A stretch of 64,000 nt of DNA from Bacteroides sp. (GCA_014802105.1 JAAVCX010000009.1:59982-123981), one strand, 5' to 3'; shown: positions 51,223-60,642, counted from the first letter of the stretch. A program made the numbers and translations. The notes: a model not told the origin generated them from the sequence alone.

Positions 51223-52215
51223 ATGTTTCAACTAAGATATATCATAATGGCTCTACTGACGCTGACCTCCCTCGAGGCAGTGGCTCAGAAGTTCAGGGTA
51301 GAGGGTTTCCGCCAGCTGCCCAATGATGTAAGTGCTTTCATAGAGCCTGTCAAGGATCTCAATGACGAGGACTGCGCCCTGATCAAGGTGATGGCAGGCC
51401 CCGACTATGTTTTCTCCTCCCCTCTGGGCATCATCAAGCGCGTCGACAACACGGGCGAGATATGGATCTATCTGCCTCGCAAGAGCAAGACTCTGACCAT
51501 CAAGCATCCGCGCCTGGGAGTGATGCGCGACTACCGTTTCCCGATGAAGATAGACTCTCATCTGACCTATGAACTGCGTCTTGAGGAACTCGCCTCGGCC
51601 CAGGCTATCAGAGAAGTGCCGGTTAAGGTGGTGACCACTGTGCGCGACACTCTCGTAGTGACACGCACCGACACCTTGGTGATAACGCCCGAGCGCAAGG
51701 TCTATCCTCTGACGTTTATGGCCGGTGGCGGAGTGACTGTCGGCGGCAATCAGATGACTGTCGCTCCGGGTGTGATGATAGGCGTGATGAAGCGTATTGG
51801 CGGATATGTGAGTGTCGCGAGTGATTTCGGCAGAGTGGGGGAGACTCTGGGCCAATGCGACAGAGACGGAGCCATAGGTGAGCACAAGCCTTTCTATTCG
51901 GGCAAAAAACGCCATAGCTTTCTGATGGTCAATGCCGGACTCATGCACAGACTCTCCCGGCGGGTGACGGTCTTTGAAGGAACCGGCTACGGATATAACG
52001 AAGAGGCCTGGCAACTGGCTCGGTCGGAGGGGGGCGGTTATGTCAAGAACGCTCATTACTGTCATAAAGGACTGACATTTCAGGTCGGATCGATGATAAG
52101 TTTCGGCCGGTGGGCCCTCGGCGCGGCGGTGTCGACCGTCAAGGGACGCCGTTGGTATGGCTCTCTCGGTATATGCTATTGTTTTTCAAGAAAATCAGGA
52201 AATAATGAGATATAA
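51223..52215 (+). CDS. secreted protein with PEGA-like N-terminal region, unknown function
   Basis: signal peptide; 'KFRVEGFRQLPNDVSAFIEPVKDLNDEDCALIKVMAG...GEIWIYLPRKSKTLTIKHPRLGVMRDYRFP'. Confidence 0.65.
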   Translation: MFQLRYIIMALLTLTSLEAVAQKFRVEGFRQLPNDVSAFIEPVKDLNDEDCALIKVMAGPDYVFSSPLGIIKRVDNTGEIWIYLPRKSKTLTIKHPRLGVMRDYRFPMKIDSHLTYELRLEELASAQAIREVPVKVVTTVRDTLVVTRTDTLVITPERKVYPLTFMAGGGVTVGGNQMTVAPGVMIGVMKRIGGYVSVASDFGRVGETLGQCDRDGAIGEHKPFYSGKKRHSFLMVNAGLMHRLSRRVTVFEGTGYGYNEEAWQLARSEGGGYVKNAHYCHKGLTFQVGSMISFGRWALGAAVSTVKGRRWYGSLGICYCFSRKSGNNEI

Positions 52216-53860
52216 GGCAACTGGTATTATGCTCGCGTGGCTCGCGATCGTGGCTATGGTCGCGCTCGAGTCGTGTAACGGTGCTGACGACCCTGAAAAT
52301 ATCGAGCCTACGCTGATGCTGGCCGAGGCCCGGGACGTGACCCGCACCGAGGCTACGCTCGGAGCGGTAGTGGAGCGTCATGGGCCGGCCACGCTGACCT
52401 ACGTGAGATTTGTCTATGCTCCCGAAGGGGCGGCCGAGACTATGAGCAACAATCTTGAGCCCGATGCCGAGGGCAGAGTGAGCCTGAGGCTCACAGGTCT
52501 GCGCCCCGGATCCACATATACTTATTATGCTATCGGAGGCACCTCGACGGCCTCGCTCCGCTCGGAGCCACTCAGTTTTGTCACTCAGCCCAACGATAAA
52601 CCCAAAGTCGGGCCTGTAGCCGCGCTCTCGACCGGCCCCCTGAGCATCATCGTGGGGTTTGAGGTGATCGACGACGGCGGCGAGTCGCTGACCGGTGCCG
52701 GCTGCTATGTCAGGGAGGTTGCCACGGGGCTTGAGTCGCGCCAGGAGCTTGCAGCCGATCAACTCACCGAGGGGAGTCACCGACTCTGTATCTCCCCCCT
52801 GAAGGTCGACAACGAGTATGAGATCACCCCGTTTGCATCCAATAGCGCGGGTGAGACTCTCGGCGAGACGTTCAGTTACACCACGCGCAACAGTATTGTG
52901 CTCGAGGAGGCAGGCCAGTTTGCCCTACTTTTTGGCGGCGATGCGGCGGGGTGTCTTGACGAACTCACTGTCTCGGGGCCTATGAACGGAGATGATTTCC
53001 ATCTGTTGCGTCTGATGCTCGGAGCCCCGGTGGCCGAGAGCGAGACAAAGCCCGGAGTCAAGGTGTCGCGGGTCGATCTGAGTGACGTGGTTATTACCGA
53101 GGGGGGCGCATCCTATGACGGGCAGAGATATATCGAAGCCGATGTGTTGAGCACGGGGCTATTTGCCGGATGTGTCGACCTGCTCTCCATCACTTTACCC
53201 GCGACAGCCCTGCAACTTCAGCGGAACGCCCTGCTCGACTGCTCAGGGCTGACTACTCTGACCATCCCCGCAGGCGTGACTGAAGTGCTCCCTTCTCTTG
53301 GTTGCAGTCTGCTCAAGTCTATTGAGGTCTCCGAAGCCAACACCTCTTACAGCAGTTATCAGGGAGTGCTCTATTCACGGGATCTCACTCAGATAGTGTG
53401 GTTTCCCGAGGGCAAGGAGGATGCTTTCACGCTCCCCTCCAATGTCACCGAGATCAGCGAGGGAGCTTTCAAGAATATACCCGTGAAGACGCTGATTATC
53501 CCCGAGACGGTCAAGACCATATCCCGTGGAGCTTTTGCAGGATCATCGCTCGAAGAGATCACTCTGCCCGACGACCTGACCAATGTGTCGGGGAGCATGT
53601 TTCAGGATTGCTCGTCGCTGAGAGTGGTCAGGCTCGGGTCAAAGGTTAATTTCCTTGGTGACTACGTGTTTGACGGATGTCAGCTGACCGATCTCTATAT
53701 CACGGCGGAGATTCCTCCCTACGTGAGCGGCAACGCTTTTACCGACCGCTCTTGGGATCTCCTCAACAAGTGTACACTTCATGTCCCTTCGGCCTCGCGC
53801 TCACGCTACCGCAGCCATGCCCGGTGGGGTAAATTTGTTAAAATAGTCGCTGATGACTGA
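52205..53860 (+). CDS. lipoprotein with FN3-like domains and BspA-type LRR
   Basis: lipobox VALESC; 'TRTEATLGAVVERHGPATLTYVRFVY'; 'LTTLTIPAGVTEVLPS', 'VTEISEGAFKNIPVKTLIIPETVKTISRGAFAGSSLEEITLPDDL'; start reset to MRYKATG. Confidence 0.82.
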   Translation: MRYKATGIMLAWLAIVAMVALESCNGADDPENIEPTLMLAEARDVTRTEATLGAVVERHGPATLTYVRFVYAPEGAAETMSNNLEPDAEGRVSLRLTGLRPGSTYTYYAIGGTSTASLRSEPLSFVTQPNDKPKVGPVAALSTGPLSIIVGFEVIDDGGESLTGAGCYVREVATGLESRQELAADQLTEGSHRLCISPLKVDNEYEITPFASNSAGETLGETFSYTTRNSIVLEEAGQFALLFGGDAAGCLDELTVSGPMNGDDFHLLRLMLGAPVAESETKPGVKVSRVDLSDVVITEGGASYDGQRYIEADVLSTGLFAGCVDLLSITLPATALQLQRNALLDCSGLTTLTIPAGVTEVLPSLGCSLLKSIEVSEANTSYSSYQGVLYSRDLTQIVWFPEGKEDAFTLPSNVTEISEGAFKNIPVKTLIIPETVKTISRGAFAGSSLEEITLPDDLTNVSGSMFQDCSSLRVVRLGSKVNFLGDYVFDGCQLTDLYITAEIPPYVSGNAFTDRSWDLLNKCTLHVPSASRSRYRSHARWGKFVKIVADD

Positions 53861-54761
53861 TAATTCAACTGATAATATAGCCGACGAGGATAGCTCTGAA
53901 CTCCTCATGGCTCCCTCGACCGGGAGTGACCCGGTTTTCCCGGCCATTGCAACCGATCGTTTCACTCAGCCGGTGCTCCTCTACACGTCTCCCTCGGGGA
54001 TGATGGAGCTCTATGAGGCGTGCCGTTATGGCAAGCGTTATATTCTCAAGGCTATCAGAAAAGAATTTCGCGAGGATGCCGTGGCTCAGATGATGTTGAG
54101 AAAGGAGTTTGAGATAGGTATCACGCTCGATCATCCCAACATACGCCGCACGATAGGCTTTGAGTCGCTCGACGGGCTTGGTAATGTGATAGTTATGGAG
54201 TATGTCGACGGAGAGACCCTCGGCGAGGCTATGGAGCGAGGTCATGTCAATGGCCTGAATGCACGTACCGTGGCCTTCCAATTGGCCGAGGCGCTGGAGT
54301 ATCTGCATGCCCGGCAGACTGTCCATCGCGACCTCAAGCCTGCAAATATCATGGTGACTTATTCGGGCCCGACCGTCAAGCTGATAGATTTCAGCTTGTC
54401 CGACAGCGAGACTTTTGTCGTGGTCAAAACACCTGCCGGTACCCGCCGCTATGTCGCCCCGGAGCAGTTGTTGCCCGGTGCCAGGCCCTCGGTCAAGGCC
54501 GATATCTATTCCTACGGGCTGGTGGTACAGGAACTTGCCGCTGTCGGCAATGACAGGGAGCTCAGAGAGTTTGGCCGCAGGTGTGCGATGCTTGATCCCG
54601 ACCGTCGTCCCGACCGGTTGGTCTCTCAGGGACTACCGCGCCAGGGCGACTACCGGGAGCGATTGCCCTGGTATCATCTCGAGTCACCGGTACTCACGGC
54701 TGTGCTGGGGTTTGTGGCCATAGCACTCGCTATATTTATCGGGCTGAGTTATATGAACTGA
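53853..54761 (+). CDS. Hanks-type serine/threonine protein kinase with single C-terminal TM segment
   Basis: HRDLKPANIM catalytic loop, DFSLSD, YVAPEQ, YILKAIRKEF Lys; C-terminal 'VLTAVLGFVAIALAIFIGLSYMN'. Confidence 0.9.
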   Translation: MTDNSTDNIADEDSSELLMAPSTGSDPVFPAIATDRFTQPVLLYTSPSGMMELYEACRYGKRYILKAIRKEFREDAVAQMMLRKEFEIGITLDHPNIRRTIGFESLDGLGNVIVMEYVDGETLGEAMERGHVNGLNARTVAFQLAEALEYLHARQTVHRDLKPANIMVTYSGPTVKLIDFSLSDSETFVVVKTPAGTRRYVAPEQLLPGARPSVKADIYSYGLVVQELAAVGNDRELREFGRRCAMLDPDRRPDRLVSQGLPRQGDYRERLPWYHLESPVLTAVLGFVAIALAIFIGLSYMN

Positions 54762-54799
54762 GCTGATGTCTTTAAATCAGAAAAAGCTAAAAACAGACT

Positions 54800-55390
54800 A
54801 TGGACGAATATAAAGCGCTGGAACTACTCCTGAAAATCACGATAAAGAATTTGGGTTTCACACCTCGCACTCCGGCCGATTTCAATATGGCCTCGATAAT
54901 TATCAGACGCAAGATCGAGGCCACCATCAGCAGCTCTACCCTCAAAAGACTGTGGGGGTATATCGGATATGGCAGTAAACCGTCACCCAATACACTCAAC
55001 AGGCTCGCCCGTTATAACGATTATATCGATTGGAACTCTTTTGTCAAGAATGCAGGAAGGAATTGTGACGGCGACACTTCGGTCTACCTGACTGAGTCGG
55101 TGGTGACTGCCGAGTCGCTCAGTCCCGGCGATGTCCTGATAGTGGAGTGGTTTAAGGATAAAATGTGTGAGATGGAGTTTTTGGGCGACTATCGTTTCAA
55201 GGTGACCCTGACTCAGAATATCAAACTCAGGGTCAACGATGTGTTGACTCTCCACTCCGTGACTGTCGGTCTCCCTCTGAGTGTCTCGATGATCAATCGT
55301 GGCAACAAGGTGATCGCCGGGTATATCGGCGCGAAGAGTAACGGTGTGCTGTATATCAAGATACAGCGTTCCAACAAGAAGAAAAAATAG
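54800..55390 (+). CDS. putative regulator with N-terminal 'STLKRLWGY' domain
   Basis: 'ISSSTLKRLWGYIGYGSKPSPNTLNRLARYNDYIDWNSFVK', HTH-like pattern recurrent in Bacteroidetes proteins; C-terminal beta-rich domain. Confidence 0.6.
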   Translation: MDEYKALELLLKITIKNLGFTPRTPADFNMASIIIRRKIEATISSSTLKRLWGYIGYGSKPSPNTLNRLARYNDYIDWNSFVKNAGRNCDGDTSVYLTESVVTAESLSPGDVLIVEWFKDKMCEMEFLGDYRFKVTLTQNIKLRVNDVLTLHSVTVGLPLSVSMINRGNKVIAGYIGAKSNGVLYIKIQRSNKKKK

Positions 55391-55426
55391 GTTGATCGTC
55401 GCAGCGCCGATGATCAACGTTCATGA

Positions 55427-55486
55427 TGAGACAAAATATATACGGTAGACATTGCAAACCATGTCTACCGTATATATTTTGTCTCA
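55427..55486. terminator. 26-bp perfect palindromic stem with 8-nt loop between convergent genes (bidirectional terminator or palindromic element)
   Basis: TGAGACAAAATATATACGGTAGACAT-tgcaaacc-ATGTCTACCGTATATATTTTGTCTCA. Confidence 0.85.
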
Positions 55487-55520
55487 CTTGGATCGGGTGG
55501 CGGTTGGGTCACAACCCCTC

Positions 55521-56738
55521 TTAGCGAGCAACTTCTGCATCGGCAAGAGTCTCTGACTGCCGGAGTTTTTTGCGAGGATAGGTGTAGGCTCTGATGATGA
55601 GGGCTGTGATGAGATAAAGGACAGTCAGTCCCCACAGAGGCCAGAACTGGGGATAGACTTCGGCCAGCGTGGCTCCGTTGGAATGGATGTGGATATAACC
55701 CTCGACGCCCCAGGTGGCAGGTATCAGGTCGCTGACTGCTTTCCAGAACCACGGGAAGGCATAGCGCGGCCAGGTGAGACCCGAGAGGAAGAGGAAAAAT
55801 ACCGATGTAAACACAATCAGCACCATCGAGGTCTCACGCTCACGCACAAAGATCTGCAAGGTCTGGCCGAGGAAAGCGGTGGCCAGCAGCATCACGAAGA
55901 TAAAGGGGAAATAGTCCATGAAATGTCCGGCCTGAGGCAGTGAGAAGATGGCCGGGATGAGGGCCACCACAAAGTAGGTCATCGGCAGATAGATGGTCAG
56001 GTAGGCGGCCGCGCGTCCCAACACAGTGGCCAGAGGGCCGGCTCCTATATCGGTGGAATCTATGCCGAGCGGATTGCGGCGACGTCGGTCGCGACGTGTA
56101 CCCGCAAGCATGGTGATACCCATGAGCATACCCTGCTGGAGGATTAGTATCACGACTCCCGGCATGATGAACGACGCGAAGCCCTGGGTAGGGTCGCCGG
56201 CGATGCTGCTCTGGGTAGCGACAGGGAGACCTGTGATAAGAGTCGACACTCCGCCGGCCTCGTCGGCCACCCTTTGTGCTGTCACCTTGGCGGTCTCGGC
56301 CATCTGCACCTGAGTGAGCGAGAAGAGGTTCTGGCGGTAGCGGAACAGCAGCGACATGTCCTGATAGTAAGAGATGACAGCCTGTTGGCCGCCGCCGATC
56401 TTGCGCGCATAGTCTGAGGGTATCTCTATGATGGAGTAGCACTTCTTCTCGGCCCAGGCGCGCTTGGCCTCACCCATGTCGGAGGCATAGCCGGCGATCT
56501 TGATGGCCGGCGTGGCCGAGAGTGTACGCACGAGGTCGCGGCTCTCGGCTGTGCGCGAATGATCGACGATGACCATCGGGATCTCCCTGATGGTCTCGGG
56601 GTTGTAGATGAGCGTATATATTATCGGGTAGCCCAACGGGAGAGCTACGAAAAATATGAGCACTCCCAGATCGGTGACACTGAGCCATAGCTCGCGCCGC
56701 CACACCCTGAAGAGATCAATGAACCATTTCATAAACAA
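55521..56738 (-). CDS. ABC-2 type transporter permease (YhhJ/YbhR-like)
   Basis: 405 aa with large extracytoplasmic domain, 'IPMVIVDHSRTAESRDLVRTLSATPAIKI', C-terminal TM bundle. Confidence 0.88.
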   Translation of the reverse strand: MFMKWFIDLFRVWRRELWLSVTDLGVLIFFVALPLGYPIIYTLIYNPETIREIPMVIVDHSRTAESRDLVRTLSATPAIKIAGYASDMGEAKRAWAEKKCYSIIEIPSDYARKIGGGQQAVISYYQDMSLLFRYRQNLFSLTQVQMAETAKVTAQRVADEAGGVSTLITGLPVATQSSIAGDPTQGFASFIMPGVVILILQQGMLMGITMLAGTRRDRRRRNPLGIDSTDIGAGPLATVLGRAAAYLTIYLPMTYFVVALIPAIFSLPQAGHFMDYFPFIFVMLLATAFLGQTLQIFVRERETSMVLIVFTSVFFLFLSGLTWPRYAFPWFWKAVSDLIPATWGVEGYIHIHSNGATLAEVYPQFWPLWGLTVLYLITALIIRAYTYPRKKLRQSETLADAEVAR

Positions 56739-56744
56739 TATATT

Positions 56745-57905
56745 TTAGGGAACGTACACCGGGTTGAGACACCGTCTCTTGAGTCGGCCCAAACCGAGCA
56801 GGGGCAGCAGGAGCATCCCCAGCAGCACGATATAGTAGACACGCGAATAGTAGAGGGGCAGCCCGTTGAGAGCCTGATCGATGTAGATCAGGAAGTAGTA
56901 GCGCACCGGCAGGATGTAGGCGAAGATGCCTATGGCTCCATACATCTTATCGACCGGGAACGAAAAACCGGCGATCGAGAAGGTGAGGATGCTGACGAGC
57001 GACACCGAGACAAGCGCCAGACGCATATTGGGAATTATCTCTACAATCACTGTGGCAAAGGCCTGGCAGGCAAGAATCAGAAGTATCATGGCCAGGATGA
57101 TATGCCACGCCGGACAGAGCATCGGGAAGTCAAGCCATTTGAACATTATGGCCTGGGTGAATATGCCCATTGCGCTGAATATGACTGTCTGAGGCAACAG
57201 TTTACCGGCAAGGGCCTTGAGCATCGAGCCGCGGGCTGTGGCCAGCCATTCGGGCGAAGTGCCTTGCTTGAACTCGGACGTGATCGTGAAGACTGTCACA
57301 ACCATCGTGAGCAGTGCTATGAGGCCAACCAGAAAAGAGGGCGAGAGATAGATGGAGTAGTTGGTACACGGGTTGCTGATAGGGTGAGTGTCGAGTCTCA
57401 GGGGCATCAGGGCACTGCTGTCGCCCCCACCCATGGCGGCCGAGAGTCCGCTGACCTCAAGGGTGGTGGTCACCACGTCGCTGGCGGTCTCTACCGCTAT
57501 GGTGGTGAAAGCTTTATAGGATAGAGTGCCGGGTACGAAGATACTCATGTTGGTGATATATGAGACGGTGGGAGTGCGACCGCTCAGCACCTTCTGCTGG
57601 AAACCGCGGGGGATATGGAAGAACCCGTAGATCTCGCCCGATCTCATCTTGGCCATGGCGGCCGAGTAGCTTTCACTGCTCTGGGTGATGTCTATGAGCA
57701 TCTCGGAGTCGAGCCCTCGGGAGATCTGGCGCGACATAGGCGAGTTGTCCTGGTCGACGATACCTACGGGAATTTTCACGGGAAGACCCGAGTGCATCAG
57801 CGAGAGGAAGAAGAAGGCACCCGCCAGCGGCACCACAATCATCATGAACAGGTGGATGCGGCGCCGACCGAGCGTGAGGATGCCGCGGCGGAGTGAGGCT
57901 AACAT
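56745..57905 (-). CDS. ABC-2 type transporter permease
   Basis: 386 aa, 'IPVGIVDQDNSPMSRQISRGLDSEMLIDI', 'EFKQGTSPEWLATARGSMLKALAGKLLPQ'. Confidence 0.88.
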   Translation of the reverse strand: MLASLRRGILTLGRRRIHLFMMIVVPLAGAFFFLSLMHSGLPVKIPVGIVDQDNSPMSRQISRGLDSEMLIDITQSSESYSAAMAKMRSGEIYGFFHIPRGFQQKVLSGRTPTVSYITNMSIFVPGTLSYKAFTTIAVETASDVVTTTLEVSGLSAAMGGGDSSALMPLRLDTHPISNPCTNYSIYLSPSFLVGLIALLTMVVTVFTITSEFKQGTSPEWLATARGSMLKALAGKLLPQTVIFSAMGIFTQAIMFKWLDFPMLCPAWHIILAMILLILACQAFATVIVEIIPNMRLALVSVSLVSILTFSIAGFSFPVDKMYGAIGIFAYILPVRYYFLIYIDQALNGLPLYYSRVYYIVLLGMLLLPLLGLGRLKRRCLNPVYVP

Positions 57906-57912
57906 AATCGTA

Positions 57913-58956
57913 TTACTTTAAGTAGATTACTGTCATTCCGGGACGCAACTCGGGAATATCTTCGAGAGTGCGGGCCTTGATCTCAAAAGTCTTGGAGTCC
58001 CACTGGCCTACGCTCTTAGTGGCTTGCCAGGTAGCGTAGCTGCCAAGGTCTCGTGAATAGTAGATGCGGGCTTTGGCTTTCTTCTTGTCGAGAGCGGGGA
58101 TCATGATCTCGATCTCTCCTCCCAGAGGCATATCCTTGAGCAGATCTTCGCGCACATTGAAGGTCACCCATTTGTCCTGAATCTTGAGAAGACTCATGAT
58201 AGGAGCGCCGAGCATCACGAGCTCGCTCTCGTGAGGGTAGATCTGATCGATCTGTCCATCGCAGGGAGCTATGAGATACTGATCTTCGAGCAGACTCTGA
58301 ACCTCGTCGACACCGCCGCGTGCAACGTTGACCATGGCTGCCGCGCTCTCCTTGTCCTGACGCTGGGCTCCGTCTTTGGCCAGGCTGAGCTGGCTGCGGG
58401 CTGCACTGAGTCCGGCCTGAGCCGCGTCGTAGGCAGCCTTGGCTTCGTCGCGTTTCTGCTCCGAGACTACCCCTTCTTTATAGAGATTTTCAAGACGGTT
58501 GTAGGTTTTCTGAGTGATCGATACCGAGGCTTCGGCCTGTCTCACGAGATCGGCGGCAGCCTGTATGATCTGAGAGCGTGTGCCCTGATCGATCTTACTC
58601 TCCTGGGTGCGGGCCACGGTCTCCATTCCCTCGGCCTGCATCAGTTTGGCATCGGCCAGCGAGGAGTGGATATGCACCAGTGTATCGCCCGCATGGACTG
58701 TCTGTCCCTCGGTGACATAGAGTTTGACCACTCGCCCGGGCAACTTTCCCGAGATGCGTATCGAGGTAGCCTCGGCTTGTCCCTGCACTATTTCGTCGGG
58801 CTGGCCGAGAAATACAAAACCAATGATGGCGAGCACTATGACTACGACCACTATCGCACCCATGGCTACGAGGAGCGCACGGTTTTCACGCTGTTCTACT
58901 GTTGAGGATCCCGACACGGGTGACTGTCCTGCGGGTAAAGTATTCTTATCGTTCAT
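57913..58956 (-). CDS. HlyD family periplasmic adaptor (membrane fusion protein)
   Basis: N-terminal TM, 'GKLPGRVVKLYVTEGQTVHAGDTLVHI', coiled coil, 'LIAPCDGQIDQIYPHESELV'. Confidence 0.93.
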   Translation of the reverse strand: MNDKNTLPAGQSPVSGSSTVEQRENRALLVAMGAIVVVVIVLAIIGFVFLGQPDEIVQGQAEATSIRISGKLPGRVVKLYVTEGQTVHAGDTLVHIHSSLADAKLMQAEGMETVARTQESKIDQGTRSQIIQAAADLVRQAEASVSITQKTYNRLENLYKEGVVSEQKRDEAKAAYDAAQAGLSAARSQLSLAKDGAQRQDKESAAAMVNVARGGVDEVQSLLEDQYLIAPCDGQIDQIYPHESELVMLGAPIMSLLKIQDKWVTFNVREDLLKDMPLGGEIEIMIPALDKKKAKARIYYSRDLGSYATWQATKSVGQWDSKTFEIKARTLEDIPELRPGMTVIYLK

Positions 58957-58961
58957 GACTT

Positions 58962-60470
58962 TTATTTTATTTCGGTGAGTGAAGGGGTGGAGAGAGTGCC
59001 GAGCACCTTGGACAGATACACGTCACAGAGATAGAGGTCAATGCGGGCGTCGATGTCCTCGCTGTGGGCTTTGAGCCAGCCGGTCTGGGCTTCCATGACA
59101 TCGTCGACAGTCATCACGCCGTCTTTGAACCCGAGTGAGGCGCAACGCAGGTTTTCGTCGGCTTCGGCAAGATTTGAAGCTGTCATGCGGCAGGTCTTGA
59201 CAGCCTCGTCGGCTTTGAAGCCGGCCTGGCTTACCTGAAGATCTATCATCTCACGCGCGTTCTCCAGTTCCATTTTCAGTGCCTCGGTCTCGGCCTTAGC
59301 GGCTCTGAGCTTGTTGTAGTTGCCGCCCCAGTGCCACAGGGGGACTTTGAGCATGGCGCCAACCGAGAAGGCTCCGGCAAAACGATTTTTGAAGCCGTCA
59401 AAAACATTGGGATTGCTGAACGAGTAGGCACCTACGAGTGCGAGCGTCGGGAGCATCTCCGAGCGCGCTACATTTTCTTTCTGTTTGTAGACCTTGACAC
59501 CCAGTTCGAGCTGACGCAGGTCGTCGCGACGGTCATAGACTTCGTTCATGTCTACAGGCTGTTGGGAGCGCTCTACAAGAGGAGCCTCCGAAAGTGCTGT
59601 CTCTGACTCGTCGGTGACAGTGTAGGGGGTGTGTATCGGGAAACCACAAAGTTGAGCCAAAGCCATGCGACACAGTTGCAGTCCGTTCTCGACCTTGGTC
59701 ATATCTACTTTAGCAGAGTTGAGCTTGACATCTACCGCCAGCAGATCGCGACGGGTGGCCACTCCCTCGCGGAGCATTGCGTCGACATTGGATCTGAGTG
59801 TGTCGAGAAGATTGACATAGCTCGAAGCCAGCCGCTGCTTGGCCCTGAGAGAGACAAGTTCCCAATAGGCGGCATCGACAGCATAGACTACGTCACGGGC
59901 CTGAGACGAGCGGCGTGCTTGGGCTATCTCCTCGGCATAGCCGGTGATTTTGTTCATAGCCACGATCTTGCCCCCCATAAATATAGGCTGGGTCAGAGTC
60001 ACTGCTCCGAAAAACACATTATGAATATCATATTCAAGCGCGCTTTTGGGCAGGTAGGCGACCTTTTCGGGCACCGGCTGACCGTTGACCACCAGCGGCT
60101 CGCCGGTCATGGGGTTGGTGGCTATCTGCCACTCATAGCTCTGCTTTTCAATGTCAAACTGTTTGACAGGGAGATACTGATCCTTGTCAAACATCGCGAT
60201 TTTCTTCTGGTTGTACATGTATCCGCCGGCAAAGTCTATAGCAGGAAGATATGCGGCAAAGGCCTCCTCTTTCTGATAGCGGGCCGCACGTATATCGTAG
60301 GCCATGCGGCGAAGCATCTTGTTGTTTGACATAGCCATAGAGCGACATTGTTCGAGCGTCAGCACCGATCCGGGCTCTATGTCGGTCGTAACTTCTCCGG
60401 CCAGGCCGGGCACTATTGCCGCTCCGGCCATGATTAATGATAGAGAGTACGCTTTAAGGCGACTGTTCAT
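58962..60470 (-). CDS. TolC family outer membrane efflux protein
   Basis: 'LTLEQCRSMAMSNNKMLRRM', duplicated OEP helices. Confidence 0.92.
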   Translation of the reverse strand: MNSRLKAYSLSLIMAGAAIVPGLAGEVTTDIEPGSVLTLEQCRSMAMSNNKMLRRMAYDIRAARYQKEEAFAAYLPAIDFAGGYMYNQKKIAMFDKDQYLPVKQFDIEKQSYEWQIATNPMTGEPLVVNGQPVPEKVAYLPKSALEYDIHNVFFGAVTLTQPIFMGGKIVAMNKITGYAEEIAQARRSSQARDVVYAVDAAYWELVSLRAKQRLASSYVNLLDTLRSNVDAMLREGVATRRDLLAVDVKLNSAKVDMTKVENGLQLCRMALAQLCGFPIHTPYTVTDESETALSEAPLVERSQQPVDMNEVYDRRDDLRQLELGVKVYKQKENVARSEMLPTLALVGAYSFSNPNVFDGFKNRFAGAFSVGAMLKVPLWHWGGNYNKLRAAKAETEALKMELENAREMIDLQVSQAGFKADEAVKTCRMTASNLAEADENLRCASLGFKDGVMTVDDVMEAQTGWLKAHSEDIDARIDLYLCDVYLSKVLGTLSTPSLTEIK

Positions 60471-60642
60471 AGCAATATATGTGTTAAAACGTGAGATGAG
60501 ACATCGGAGGCTCCGATATCCTTTTTATCAGAAAACAACGTCTCAGTCAAAATAGTTTACAGAGACTGTAACATTTCCCTCCACCTTATATATAACGGAT
60601 TATTGTCGGTTCAAGTATATTGTGCCGTATATCGAGCCTATT

